A stretch of 64,000 nucleotides of DNA from Luzula sylvatica (GCA_946800325.1 OX326958.1:7698001-7762000), one strand, 5' to 3'. Positions 40,201-54,109 are shown, counted from the stretch's first letter. The notes: generated by a model not told the origin, from the letters alone. Made by a program: numbers and translations.

Positions 40201-40865
40201 TGTATCGTATATTTTACTACATAACTTTTCACCAAATTTCACAAACACTAAGAAAGTTTGTTTTTCGATTCAAAACATGTTTTTAACGCTTTGAGGAGTT
40301 CAAATAACGTGTTTTTAGATCATTTGTATCGTATCTTTTACTACATAACTTTTCACCAAATTTCACAAACACTAAGAAAATTTGTTTTTCGATTCAAAAC
40401 ATGATTTTAACGCTTTGAGGAGTTCAAAAACGTGTTTTTATATCATTTGTATCGTATCTTTTACTACATAACTTTTCACCAAATTTCACAAACACTAAGT
40501 AACTTTGTTTTTCGATTCAAAACATGATTTTAACGCTTTGAGGAGTTCAAAAAAGTTGTTTTTAGATCATTTGTATCGTATCTTTTACTACATAACTTTT
40601 CACCAAATTTCACAAACACTAAGTAAGTTTGTTTTTCGATTCAAAACAAGATTGTAACGCTTTGAGGAGTTCAAATAACGTGTTTTTAGATCATTTGTAT
40701 CGTATCTTTTACTACATAACTTTTCACCAAATTTCACAAACACTAAGTAAGTTTGTTTTTCGATTCAAAACAAGATTTTAACGCTTTGAGGAGTTCAAAT
40801 AACGTGTTTTTAGATCATTTGTATCGTATCTTTTACAACATAACTTTTCACCAAATTCTACAAAC
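37276..40865 (+). repeat. 29-monomer higher-order repeat, variant beta (3,590 bp), reference copy
   Basis: Order and marker of each class: P (caattc, agg, gtgtttta, cgtaag); C (aagtctg, caattaac, cctaac); D (aagaaag, acgtg); E (cgagtc, caaaaacg); F (aagtaac, aaaaaagttg); G (attgtaac); A (gtttatag, acaac, ttctac); Q (gtaca, gtaagcttt); C; D; E; F; G (aatgtg); H (tatatttt); I (tttgaacg, ttctac); J (cgtaag, tttgac); K (caattaac); L (tttgac at 92-97); M (cgcc); N (acatat); O (caaaaacg); P2 (cataatt, tgcgg); Q2 (attg, acttg); R (tatatttt); S (catgtttt); T (aagaaaatttg, tttatatc); U (aaaaaagttg); V (attg); W (acaac, ttctac). Six of these units are one base short, so 29 x 124 minus 6 gives exactly 3,590, which matches the observed spacing. 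Confidence 0.9.
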
Positions 40866-43800
40866 ACTAAGAAAGTTTGTTTTTCAATTCAAAACAGGAT
40901 TGTAACGCTTTGAGGAGTTCAAATAACGTGTTTTAGATCATTTGTATCGTATCTTTTACTACGTAAGTTTTCACCAAATTTGACAAACACTAAGTAAGTC
41001 TGTTTTTCGATTCAAAACAAGATTTTAACGCTTTGTGGAGTTCAATTAACTTGTTTTTAGATCATTTGTATCGTATCTTTTACTACCTAACTTTTCACCA
41101 AATTTCACAAACACTAAGAAAGTTTGTTTTTCGATTCAAAACAAGATTTTAACGCTTTGAGGAGTTCAAATAACGTGTTTTTAGATCATTTGTATCGTAT
41201 CCTTTACTACATAACTTTTCACCAAATTTCACAAACACTAAGAAAGTTTGTTTTTCGAGTCAAAACATGATTTTAACGCTTTGAGGAGTTCAAAAACGTG
41301 TTTTTAGATCATTTGTATCGTATCTTTTACTACATTACTTTTCACCAAATTTCACAAACACTAAGTAACTTTGTTTTTCGATTCAAAACATGATTTTAAC
41401 GCTTTGAGGAGTTCAAAAAAGTTGTTTTTAGATCATTTGTATCGTATCTTTTACTACATAACTTTTCACCAAATTTCACAAACACTAAGTAAGTTTGTTT
41501 TTCGATTCAAAACAAGATTGTAACGCTTTGAGGAGTTCAAATAACGTGTTTTTAGATCATTTGTATCGTATCTTTTACTACATAACTTTTCACCAAATTT
41601 CACAAACACTAAGTAAGTTTGTTTTTCGATTCAAAACAAGATTTTAACGCTTTGAGGAGTTCAAATAACGTGTTTATAGATCATTTGTATCGTATCTTTT
41701 ACAACATAACTTTTCACCAAATTCTACAAACACTAAGAAAGTTTGTTTTTCAATTCAAAACAGGATTGTAACGCTTTGAGGAGTACAAATAACGTGTTTT
41801 AGATCATTTGTATCGTATCTTTTACTACGTAAGCTTTCACCAAATTTGACAAACACTAAGTAAGTCTGTTTTTCGATTCAAAACAAGATTTTAACGCTTT
41901 GAGGAGTTCAATTAACTTGTTTTTAGATCATTTGTATCGTATCTTTTACTACATAACTTTTCACCAAATTTCACAAACACTAAGAAAGTTTGTTTTTCGA
42001 TTCAAAACAAGATTTTAACGCTTTGAGGAGTTCAAATAACGTGTTTTTAGATCATTTGTATCGTATCTTTTACTACATAACTTTTCACCAAATTTCACAA
42101 ACACTAAGAAAGTTTGTTTTTCGAGTCAAAACAAGATTTTAACGCTTTGAGGAGTTCAAAAACGTGTTTTTAGATCATTTGTATCGTATCTTTTACTACA
42201 TAACTTTTCACCAAATTTCACAAACACTAAGTAACTTTGTTTTTCGATTCAAAACATGATTTTAACGCTTTGAGGAGTTCAAAAAAGTTGTTTTTAGATC
42301 ATTTGTATCGTATCTTTTACTACATAACTTTTCACCAAATTTCACAAACACTAAGTAAGTTTGTTTTTCGATTCAAAACAAGATTGTAACGCTTTGAGGA
42401 GTTCAAATAACGTGTTTTTAGATCATTTGTATCGTATCTTTTACTACATAACTTTTCACCAAATTTCACAAACACTAAGAAAGTTTGTTTTTCGATTCAA
42501 AACAAGATTTTAACGCTTTGAGGAGTTCAAATATCGTATTTTTAGATCATTTGTATCGTATCTTTTACAACATAACTTTTCACCAAATTCTACAAACACT
42601 AAGAAAGTTTGTTTTTCGATTCAAAACAAGATTGTAACGCTTTGAGGAGTTCAAATAACGTGTTTTTAGATCATTTGTATCGTATCTTTTACTACGTAAG
42701 TTTTCACCAAATTTGACAAACACTAAGTAAGTTTGTTTTTCGATTCAAAACAAGATTTTAACGCTTTGAGGAGTTCAATTAACTTGTTTTTAGATCATTT
42801 GTATCGTATCTTTTACTACATAACTTTTCACCAAATTTCACAAACACTAAGAAAGTTTGTTTTTCGATTCAAAACAAGATTTTAACGCTTTGAGGAGTTC
42901 AAATAACGTGTTTTTAGATCATTTGTATCGTATCTTTGACTACATAACTTTTCACCAAATTTCACAAACACTAAGTAAGTTTGTTTTTCGATTCAAAACA
43001 AGATTTTAACGCTTTGAGGAGTTCAAATAACTTGTTTTTAGATCATTTGTATCGTATCTTTTACTACATAACTTTTCGCCAAATTTCACAAACACTAAGT
43101 AAGTTTGTTTTTCGATTCAAAACATGATTTTAACGCTTTGAGGAGTTCAAATAACATATTTTTAGATCATTTGTATCGTATCTTTTACTACATAAGTTTT
43201 CACCAAATTTCACAAACACTAAGAAAGTTTGTTTTTCGATTCAAAACATGATTTTAACGCTTTGAGGAGTTCAAAAACGTGTTTTTAGATCATTTGTATC
43301 GTATCTTTTACTACATAACTTTTCACCAAATTTCACAAACACTAAGTAACTTTGTTTTTCGATTCAAAACATAATTTTAACGCTTTGCGGAGTTCAAAAA
43401 AGTTGTTTTTAGATCATTTGTATCGTATCTTTTACTACATAACTTTTCACCAAATTTCACAAACACTAAGTAAGTTTGTTTTTCGATTCAAAACAAGATT
43501 GTAACGCTTTGAGGAGTTCAAATAACTTGTTTTTAGATCATTTGTATCGTATCTTTTACTACATAACTTTTCACCAAATTTCACAAACACTAAGTAAGTT
43601 TGTTTTTCGATTCAAAACAAGATTTTAACGCTTTGAGGAGTTCAAATAACTTGTTTTTAGATCATTTGTATCGTATATTTTACTACATAACTTTTCACCA
43701 AATTTCACAAACACTAAGAAAGTTTGTTTTTCGATTCAAAACATGTTTTTAACGCTTTGAGGAGTTCAAATAACGTGTTTTTAGATCATTTGTATCGTAT

Positions 43801-44331
43801 CTTTTACTACATAACTTTTCACCAAATTTCACAAACACTAAGAAAATTTGTTTTTCGATTCAAAACATGATTTTAACGCTTTGAGGAGTTCAAAAACGTG
43901 TTTTTATATCATTTGTATCGTATCTTTTACTACATAACTTTTCACCAAATTTCACAAACACTAAGTAACTTTGTTTTTCGATTCAAAACATGATTTTAAC
44001 GCTTTGAGGAGTTCAAAAAAGTTGTTTTTAGATCATTTGTATCGTATCTTTTACTACATAACTTTTCACCAAATTTCACAAACACTAAGTAAGTTTGTTT
44101 TTCGATTCAAAACAAGATTGTAACGCTTTGAGGAGTTCAAATAACGTGTTTTTAGATCATTTGTATCGTATCTTTTACTACATAACTTTTCACCAAATTT
44201 CACAAACACTAAGTAAGTTTGTTTTTCGATTCAAAACAAGATTTTAACGCTTTGAGGAGTTCAAATAACGTGTTTTTAGATCATTTGTATCGTATCTTTT
44301 ACAACATAACTTTTCACCAAATTCTACAAAC
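40866..44331 (+). repeat. 28-monomer higher-order repeat, variant beta minus one unit (3,466 bp)
   Basis: Same order as the reference copy, except that after the G monomer the next unit (start 42474) is the aaatatcgtat form of class I. Class H (tatatttt) is therefore missing, and the I monomer has been replaced by a type otherwise confined to variant alpha. The following units J to W agree with the reference. A private change cattac for cataac lies near 41334. Confidence 0.85.
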
Positions 44332-47300
44332 ACTAAGAAAGTTTGTTTTTCAATTCAAAACAGGATTGTAACGCTTTGAGGAGTTCAAATAACGTGTTTT
44401 AGATCATTTGTATCGTATCTTTTACTACGTAAGTTTTCACCAAATTTGACAAACACTAAGTAAGTCTGTTTTTCGATTCAAAACAAGATTTTAACGCTTT
44501 GTGGAGTTCAATTAACTTGTTTTTAGATCATTTGTATCGTATCTTTTACTACCTAACTTTTCACCAAATTTCACAAACACTAAGAAAGTTTGTTTTTCGA
44601 TTCAAAACAAGATTTTAACGCTTTGAGGAGTTCAAATAACGTGTTTTTAGATCATTTGTATCGTATCCTTTACTACATAACTTTTCACCAAATTTCACAA
44701 ACACTAAGAAAGTTTGTTTTTCGAGTCAAAACATGATTTTAACGCTTTGAGGAGTTCAAAAACGTGTTTTTAGATCATTTGTATCGTATCTTTTACTACA
44801 TAACTTTTCACCAAATTTCACAAACACTAAGTAACTTTGTTTTTCGATTCAAAACATGATTTTAACGCTTTGAGGAGTTCAAAAAAGTTGTTTTTAGATC
44901 ATTTGTATCGTATCTTTTACTACATAACTTTTCACCAAATTTCACAAACACTAAGTAAGTTTGTTTTTCGATTCAAAACAAGATTGTAACGCTTTGAGGA
45001 GTTCAAATAACGTGTTTTTAGATCATTTGTATCGTATCTTTTACTACATAACTTTTCACCAAATTTCACAAACACTAAGTAAGTTTGTTTTTCGATTCAA
45101 AACAAGATTTTAACGCTTTGAGGAGTTCAAATAACGTGTTTATAGATCATTTGTATCGTATCTTTTACAACATAACTTTTCACCAAATTCTACAAACACT
45201 AAGAAAGTTTGTTTTTCAATTCAAAACAGGATTGTAACGCTTTGAGGAGTACAAATAACGTGTTTTAGATCATTTGTATCGTATCTTTTACTACGTAAGC
45301 TTTCACCAAATTTGACAAACACTAAGTAAGTCTGTTTTTCGATTCAAAACAAGATTTTAACGCTTTGAGGAGTTCAATTAACTTGTTTTTAGATCATTTG
45401 TATCGTATCTTTTACTACATAACTTTTCACCAAATTTCACAAACACTAAGAAAGTTTGTTTTTCGATTCAAAACAAGATTTTAACGCTTTGAGGAGTTCA
45501 AATAACGTGTTTTTAGATCATTTGTATCGTATCTTTTACTACATAACTTTTCACCAAATTTCACAAACACTAAGAAAGTTTGTTTTTCGAGTCAAAACAT
45601 GATTTTAACGCTTTGAGGAGTTCAAAAACGTGTTTTTAGATCATTTGTATCGTATCTTTTACTACATAACTTTTCACCAAATTTCACAAACACTAAGTAA
45701 CTTTGTTTTTCGATTCAAAACATGATTTTAACGCTTTGAGGAGTTCAAAAAAGTTGTTTTTAGATCATTTGTATCGTATCTTTTACTACATAACTTTTCA
45801 CCAAATTTCACAAACACTAAGTAAGTTTGTTTTTCGATTCAAAACAAGATTGTAACGCTTTGAGGAGTTCAAATAATGTGTTTTTAGATCATTTGTATCG
45901 TATCTTTTACTACATAACTTTTCACCAAATTTCACAAACACTAAGTAAGTTTGTTTTTCGATTCAAAACAAGATTTTAACGCTTTGAGGAGTTCAAATAA
46001 CTTGTTTTTAGATCATTTGTATCGTATATTTTACTACATAACTTTTCACCAAATTTCACAAACACTAAGAAAGTTTGTTTTTCGATTCAAAACAAGATTT
46101 GAACGCTTTGAGGAGTTCAAATAACGTGTTTTTAGATCATTTGTATCGTATCTTTTACAACATAACTTTTCACCAAATTCTACAAACACTAAGAAAGTTT
46201 GTTTTTCGATTCAAAACAAGATTGTAACGCTTTGAGGAGTTCAAATAACGTGTTTTTAGATCATTTGTATCGTATCTTTTACTACGTAAGTTTTCACCAA
46301 ATTTGACAAACACTAAGTAAGTTTGTTTTTCGATTCAAAACAAGATTTTAACGCTTTGAGGAGTTCAATTAACTTGTTTTTAGATCATTTGTATCGTATC
46401 TTTTACTACATAACTTTTCACCAAATTTCACAAACACTAAGAAAGTTTGTTTTTCGATTCAAAACAAGATTTTAACGCTTTGAGGAGTTCAAATAACGTG
46501 TTTTTAGATCATTTGTATCGTATCTTTGACTACATAACTTTTCACCAAATTTCACAAACACTAAGTAAGTTTGTTTTTCGATTCAAAACAAGATTTTAAC
46601 GCTTTGAGGAGTTCAAATAACTTGTTTTTAGATCATTTGTATCGTATCTTTTACTACATAACTTTTCGCCAAATTTCACAAACACTAAGTAAGTTTGTTT
46701 TTCGATTCAAAACATGATTTTAACGCTTTGAGGAGTTCAAATAACATATTTTTAGATCATTTGTATCGTATCTTTTACTACATAAGTTTTCACCAAATTT
46801 CACAAACACTAAGAAAGTTTGTTTTTCGATTCAAAACATGATTTTAACGCTTTGAGGAGTTCAAAAACGTGTTTTTAGATCATTTGTATCGTATCTTTTA
46901 CTACATAACTTTTCACCAAATTTCACAAACACTAAGTAACTTTGTTTTTCGATTCAAAACATAATTTTAACGCTTTGCGGAGTTCAAAAAAGTTGTTTTT
47001 AGATCATTTGTATCGTATCTTTTACTACATAACTTTTCACCAAATTTCACAAACACTAAGTAAGTTTGTTTTTCGATTCAAAACAAGATTGTAACGCTTT
47101 GAGGAGTTCAAATAACTTGTTTTTAGATCATTTGTATCGTATCTTTTACTACATAACTTTTCACCAAATTTCACAAACACTAAGTAAGTTTGTTTTTCGA
47201 TTCAAAACAAGATTTTAACGCTTTGAGGAGTTCAAATAACTTGTTTTTAGATCATTTGTATCGTATATTTTACTACATAACTTTTCACCAAATTTCACAA

Positions 47301-47921
47301 ACACTAAGAAAGTTTGTTTTTCGATTCAAAACATGTTTTTAACGCTTTGAGGAGTTCAAATAACGTGTTTTTAGATCATTTGTATCGTATCTTTTACTAC
47401 ATAACTTTTCACCAAATTTCACAAACACTAAGAAAATTTGTTTTTCGATTCAAAACATGATTTTAACGCTTTGAGGAGTTCAAAAACGTGTTTTTATATC
47501 ATTTGTATCGTATCTTTTACTACATAACTTTTCACCAAATTTCACAAACACTAAGTAACTTTGTTTTTCGATTCAAAACATGATTTTAACGCTTTGAGGA
47601 GTTCAAAAAAGTTGTTTTTAGATCATTTGTATCGTATCTTTTACTACATAACTTTTCACCAAATTTCACAAACACTAAGTAAGTTTGTTTTTCGATTCAA
47701 AACAAGATTGTAACGCTTTGAGGAGTTCAAATAACGTGTTTTTAGATCATTTGTATCGTATCTTTTACTACATAACTTTTCACCAAATTTCACAAACACT
47801 AAGTAAGTTTGTTTTTCGATTCAAAACAAGATTTTAACGCTTTGAGGAGTTCAAATAACGTGTTTTTAGATCATTTGTATCGTATCTTTTACAACATAAC
47901 TTTTCACCAAATTCTACAAAC
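44332..47921 (+). repeat. 29-monomer higher-order repeat, variant beta (3,590 bp)
   Basis: This has the same monomer order and length as 37276-40865, with very few differences seen by eye. The Q monomer lies at 45198, again 866 bp (7 monomers) after P. Catgtttt markers are at 43742 in the unit before and 47332 in this one, 3,590 bp apart. Confidence 0.88.
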
Positions 47922-49653
47922 ACTAAGAAAGTTTGTTTTTCAATTCAAAACAGGATTGTAACGCTTTGAGGAGTTCAAATAACGTGTTTTAGATCATTTG
48001 TATCGTATCTTTTACTACGTAAGTTTTCACCAAATTTGACAAACACTAAGTAAGTCTGTTTTTCGATTCAAAACAAGATTTTAACGCTTTGTGGAGTTCA
48101 ATTAACTTGTTTTTAGATCATTTGTATCGTATCTTTTACTACCTAACTTTTCACCAAATTTCACAAACACTAAGAAAGTTTGTTTTTCGATTCAAAACAA
48201 GATTTTAACGCTTTGAGGAGTTCAAATAACGTGTTTTTAGATCATTTGTATCGTATCCTTTACTACATAACTTTTCACCAAATTTCACAAACACTAAGAA
48301 AGTTTGTTTTTCGAGTCAAAACATGATTTTAACGCTTTGAGGAGTTCAAAAACGTGTTTTTAGATCATTTGTATCGTATCTTTTACTACATAACTTTTCA
48401 CCAAATTTCACAAACACTAAGTAACTTTGTTTTTCGATTCAAAACATGATTTTAACGCTTTGAGGAGTTCAAAAAAGTTGTTTTTAGATCATTTGTATCG
48501 TATCTTTTACTACATAACTTTTCACCAAATTTCACAAACACTAAGAAAGTTTGTTTTTCGATTCAAAACATGATTTTAACGCTTTGAGGAGTTCAAAAAC
48601 GTGTTTTTAGATCATTTGTATCGTATCTTTTACTACATAACTTTTCACCAAATTTCACAAACACTAAGTAACTTTGTTTTTCGATTCAAAACATAATTTT
48701 AACGCTTTGCGGAGTTCAAAAAAGTTGTTTTTAGATCATTTGTATCGTATCTTTTACTACATAACTTTTCACCAAATTTCACAAACACTAAGTAAGTTTG
48801 TTTTTCGATTCAAAACAAGATTGTAACGCTTTGAGGAGTTCAAATAACTTGTTTTTAGATCATTTGTATCGTATCTTTTACTACATAACTTTTCACCAAA
48901 TTTCACAAACACTAAGTAAGTTTGTTTTTCGATTCAAAACAAGATTTTAACGCTTTGAGGAGTTCAAATAACTTGTTTTTAGATCATTTGTATCGTATAT
49001 TTTACTACATAACTTTTCACCAAATTTCACAAACACTAAGAAAGTTTGTTTTTCGATTCAAAACATGTTTTTAACGCTTTGAGGAGTTCAAATAACGTGT
49101 TTTTAGATCATTTGTATCGTATCTTTTACTACATAACTTTTCACCAAATTTCACAAACACTAAGAAAATTTGTTTTTCGATTCAAAACATGATTTTAACG
49201 CTTTGAGGAGTTCAAAAACGTGTTTTTATATCATTTGTATCGTATCTTTTACTACATAACTTTTCACCAAATTTCACAAACACTAAGTAACTTTGTTTTT
49301 CGATTCAAAACATGATTTTAACGCTTTGAGGAGTTCAAAAAAGTTGTTTTTAGATCATTTGTATCGTATCTTTTACTACATAACTTTTCACCAAATTTCA
49401 CAAACACTAAGTAAGTTTGTTTTTCGATTCAAAACAAGATTGTAACGCTTTGAGGAGTTCAAATAACGTGTTTTTAGATCATTTGTATCGTATCTTTTAC
49501 TACATAACTTTTCACCAAATTTCACAAACACTAAGTAAGTTTGTTTTTCGATTCAAAACAAGATTTTAACGCTTTGAGGAGTTCAAATAACGTGTTTTTA
49601 GATCATTTGTATCGTATCTTTTACAACATAACTTTTCACCAAATTCTACAAAC
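47922..49653 (+). repeat. 14-monomer remnant of the higher-order repeat (1,732 bp)
   Basis: The order is P C D E F followed directly by O P2 Q2 R S T U V W. The fifteen monomers G to N are missing, including the internal Q monomer. The join is at the monomer boundary at 48540, where class F is followed by an aagaaag, catgatt, caaaaacg unit. Register is perfectly preserved, as expected for unequal exchange within the array. Confidence 0.88.
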
Positions 49654-52500
49654 ACTAAGAAAGTTTGTTTTTCAATTCAAAACAGGATTGTAACGCTTTG
49701 AGGAGTTCAAATAACGTGTTTTAGATCATTTGTATCGTATCTTTTACTACGTAAGTTTTCACCAAATTTGACAAACACTAAGTAAGTCTGTTTTTCGATT
49801 CAAAACAAGATTTTAACGCTTTGTGGAGTTCAATTAACTTGTTTTTAGATCATTTGTATCGTATCTTTTACTACCTAACTTTTCACCAAATTTCACAAAC
49901 ACTAAGAAAGTTTGTTTTTCGATTCAAAACAAGATTTTAACGCTTTGAGGAGTTCAAATAACGTGTTTTTAGATCATTTGTATCGTATCCTTTACTACAT
50001 AACTTTTCACCAAATTTCACAAACACTAAGAAAGTTTGTTTTTCGAGTCAAAACATGATTTTAACGCTTTGAGGAGTTCAAAAACGTGTTTTTAGATCAT
50101 TTGTATCGTATCTTTTACTACATAACTTTTCACCAAATTTCACAAACACTAAGTAACTTTGTTTTTCGATTCAAAACATGATTTTAACGCTTTGAGGAGT
50201 TCAAAAAAGTTGTTTTTAGATCATTTGTATCGTATCTTTTACTACATAACTTTTCACCAAATTTCACAAACACTAAGTAAGTTTGTTTTTCGATTCAAAA
50301 CAAGATTGTAACGCTTTGAGGAGTTCAAATAACGTGTTTTTAGATCATTTGTATCGTATCTTTTACTACATAACTTTTCACCAAATTTCACAAACACTAA
50401 GTAAGTTTGTTTTTCGATTCAAAACAAGATTTTAACGCTTTGAGGAGTTCAAATAACGTGTTTATAGATCATTTGTATCGTATCTTTTACAACATAACTT
50501 TTCACCAAATTCTACAAACACTAAGAAAGTTTGTTTTTCAATTCAAAACAGGATTGTAACGCTTTGAGGAGTACAAATAACGTGTTTTAGATCATTTGTA
50601 TCGTATCTTTTACTACGTAAGCTTTCACCAAATTTGACAAACACTAAGTAAGTCTGTTTTTCGATTCAAAACAAGATTTTAACGCTTTGAGGAGTTCAAT
50701 TAACTTGTTTTTAGATCATTTGTATCGTATCTTTTACTACATAACTTTTCACCAAATTTCACAAACACTAAGAAAGTTTGTTTTTCGATTCAAAACAAGA
50801 TTTTAACGCTTTGAGGAGTTCAAATAACGTGTTTTTAGATCATTTGTATCGTATCTTTTACTACATAACTTTTCACCAAATTTCACAAACACTAAGAAAG
50901 TTTGTTTTTCGAGTCAAAACATGATTTTAACGCTTTGAGGAGTTCAAAAACGTGTTTTTAGATCATTTGTATCGTATCTTTTACTACATAACTTTTCACC
51001 AAATTTCACAAACACTAAGTAACTTTGTTTTTCGATTCAAAACATGATTTTAACGCTTTGAGGAGTTCAAAAAAGTTGTTTTTAGATCATTTGTATCGTA
51101 TCTTTTACTACATAACTTTTCACCAAATTTCACAAACACTAAGTAAGTTTGTTTTTCGATTCAAAACAAGATTGTAACGCTTTGAGGAGTTCAAATAATG
51201 TGTTTTTAGATCATTTGTATCGTATCTTTTACTACATAACTTTTCACCAAATTTCACAAACACTAAGTAAGTTTGTTTTTCGATTCAAAACAAGATTTTA
51301 ACGCTTTGAGGAGTTCAAATAACTTGTTTTTAGATCATTTGTATCGTATATTTTACTACATAACTTTTCACCAAATTTCACAAACACTAAGAAAGTTTGT
51401 TTTTCGATTCAAAACAAGATTTGAACGCTTTGAGGAGTTCAAATAACGTGTTTTTAGATCATTTGTATCGTATCTTTTACAACATAACTTTTCACCAAAT
51501 TCTACAAACACTAAGAAAGTTTGTTTTTCGATTCAAAACAAGATTGTAACGCTTTGAGGAGTTCAAATAACGTGTTTTTAGATCATTTGTATCGTATCTT
51601 TTACTACGTAAGTTTTCACCAAATTTGACAAACACTAAGTAAGTTTGTTTTTCGATTCAAAACAAGATTTTAACGCTTTGAGGAGTTCAATTAACTTGTT
51701 TTTAGATCATTTGTATCGTATCTTTTACTACATAACTTTTCACCAAATTTCACAAACACTAAGAAAGTTTGTTTTTCGATTCAAAACAAGATTTTAACGC
51801 TTTGAGGAGTTCAAATAACGTGTTTTTAGATCATTTGTATCGTATCTTTGACTACATAACTTTTCACCAAATTTCACAAACACTAAGTAAGTTTGTTTTT
51901 CGATTCAAAACAAGATTTTAACGCTTTGAGGAGTTCAAATAACTTGTTTTTAGATCATTTGTATCGTATCTTTTACTACATAACTTTTCGCCAAATTTCA
52001 CAAACACTAAGTAAGTTTGTTTTTCGATTCAAAACATGATTTTAACGCTTTGAGGAGTTCAAATAACATATTTTTAGCTCATTTGTATCGTATCTTTTAC
52101 TACATAAGTTTTCACCAAATTTCACAAACACTAAGAAAGTTTGTTTTTCGATTCAAAACATGATTTTAACGCTTTGAGGAGTTCAAAAACGTGTTTTTAG
52201 ATCATTTGTATCGTATCTTTTACTACATAACTTTTCACCAAATTTCACAAACACTAAGTAACTTTGTTTTTCGATTCAAAACATAATTTTAACGCTTTGC
52301 GGAGTTCAAAAAAGTTGTTTTTAGATCATTTGTATCGTATCTTTTACTACATAACTTTTCACCAAATTTCACAAACACTAAGTAACTTTGTTTTTCGATT
52401 CAAAACAAGATTTTAACGCTTTGAGGAGTTCAAATAACGTGTTTTTAGATCATTTGTATCGTATCTTTTACAACATAACTTTTCACCAAATTCTACAAAC
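49654..52500 (+). repeat. 23-monomer higher-order repeat with a hybrid last monomer (2,847 bp)
   Basis: It matches the reference order from P through P2 (22 monomers) and then ends with a single hybrid unit at 52377-52500. That unit starts with aagtaac (the U class) but continues aagatttt, acgtg, acaac, ttctac (the W class). The crossover lies between monomer positions 10 and about 32, that is 52387-52408. Six monomers have been removed relative to the reference. Confidence 0.85.
52377..52500 (+). repeat. Hybrid U/W monomer at an exchange junction
   Basis: The left 10 bp carry the aagtaac signature of class U, and from about position 31 the unit is class W. In the complete HOR copies these two classes are two monomers apart and never merge. 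The monomer is full length, so the exchange was within register. Confidence 0.8.
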
Positions 52501-52623
52501 ACTAAGAAAGTTTGTTTTTCAATTCAAAACAGGATTGTAACGCTTTGAGGAGTTCAAATAACGTGTTTTAGATCATTTGTATCGTATCTTTTACTACGTA
52601 AGTTTTCACCAAATTTCACAAAC

Positions 52624-53366
52624 ACTAAGTAACTTTGTTTTTCGAGTCAAAACATGATTTTAACGCTTTGAGGAGTTCAAAAACGTGTTTTTAGATCATT
52701 TGTATCGTATCTTTTACTACATAACTTTTCACCAAATTTCACAAACACTAAGTAACTTTGTTTTTCGATTCAAAACATGATTTTAACGCTTTGAGGAGTT
52801 CAAAAAAGTTGTTTTTAGATCATTTGTATCGTATCTTTTACTACATAACTTTTCACCAAATTTCACAAACACTAAGTAAGTTTGTTTTTCGATTCAAAAC
52901 AAGATTGTAACGCTTTGAGGAGTTCAAATAATGTGTTTTTAGATCATTTGTATCGTATCTTTTACTACATAACTTTTCACCAAATTTCACAAACACTAAG
53001 TAAGTTTGTTTTTCGATTCAAAACAAGATTTTAACGCTTTGAGGAGTTCAAATAACTTGTTTTTAGATCATTTGTATCGTATATTTTACAACATAACTTT
53101 TCACCAAATTTCACAAACACTAAGAAAGTTTGTTTTTCGATTCAAAACAAGATTTTAACGCTTTGAGGAGTTCAAATAACGTGTTTTTAGATCATTTGTA
53201 TCGTATCTTTTACAACATAACTTTTCACCAAATTCTACAAACACTAAGAAAGTTTGTTTTTCGATTCAAAACAAGATTGTAACGCTTTGAGGAGTTCAAA
53301 TAACGTGTTTTTAGATCATTTGTATCGTATCTTTTACTACGTAAGTTTTCACCAAATTTCACAAAC
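52624..53366 (+). repeat. 743-bp tandem duplication, copy 1 (six monomers E-J)
   Basis: It begins with an unusual E monomer that joins aagtaac to cgagtc and catgatt; in the rest of the window cgagtc follows aagaaag. The same hybrid recurs exactly 743 bp later. Following units are F, G with aatgtg, H with tatatttt and acaac, I and J. This copy of J ends in tttcac and leads back into E. Confidence 0.85.
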
Positions 53367-54109
53367 ACTAAGTAACTTTGTTTTTCGAGTCAAAACATGA
53401 TTTTAACGCTTTGAGGAGTTCAAAAACGTGTTTTTAGATCATTTGTATCGTATCTTTTACTACATAACTTTTCACCAAATTTCACAAACACTAAGTAACT
53501 TTGTTTTTCGATTCAAAACATGATTTTAACGCTTTGAGGAGTTCAAAAAAGTTGTTTTTAGATCATTTGTATCGTATCTTTTACTACATAACTTTTCACC
53601 AAATTTCACAAACACTAAGTAAGTTTGTTTTTCGATTCAAAACAAGATTGTAACGCTTTGAGGAGTTCAAATAATGTGTTTTTAGATCATTTGTATCGTA
53701 TCTTTTACTACATAACTTTTCACCAAATTTCACAAACACTAAGTAAGTTTGTTTTTCGATTCAAAACAAGATTTTAACGCTTTGAGGAGTTCAAATAACT
53801 TGTTTTTAGATCATTTGTATCGTATATTTTACAACATAACTTTTCACCAAATTTCACAAACACTAAGAAAGTTTGTTTTTCGATTCAAAACAAGATTTTA
53901 ACGCTTTGAGGAGTTCAAATAACGTGTTTTTAGATCATTTGTATCGTATCTTTTACAACATAACTTTTCACCAAATTCTACAAACACTAAGAAAGTTTGT
54001 TTTTCGATTCAAAACAAGATTGTAACGCTTTGAGGAGTTCAAATAACGTGTTTTTAGATCATTTGTATCGTATCTTTTACTACGTAAGTTTTCACCAAAT
54101 TTGACAAAC
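53367..54109 (+). repeat. 743-bp tandem duplication, copy 2 (six monomers E-J)
   Basis: Second copy with the same hybrid E monomer at its start (cgagtc at 53386; 52643 in copy 1). Its J monomer ends in tttgac and is followed by a class C monomer with aagtctg, which restores the usual order. The difference in the last box shows that copy 1 J is itself a recombinant. Confidence 0.85.
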
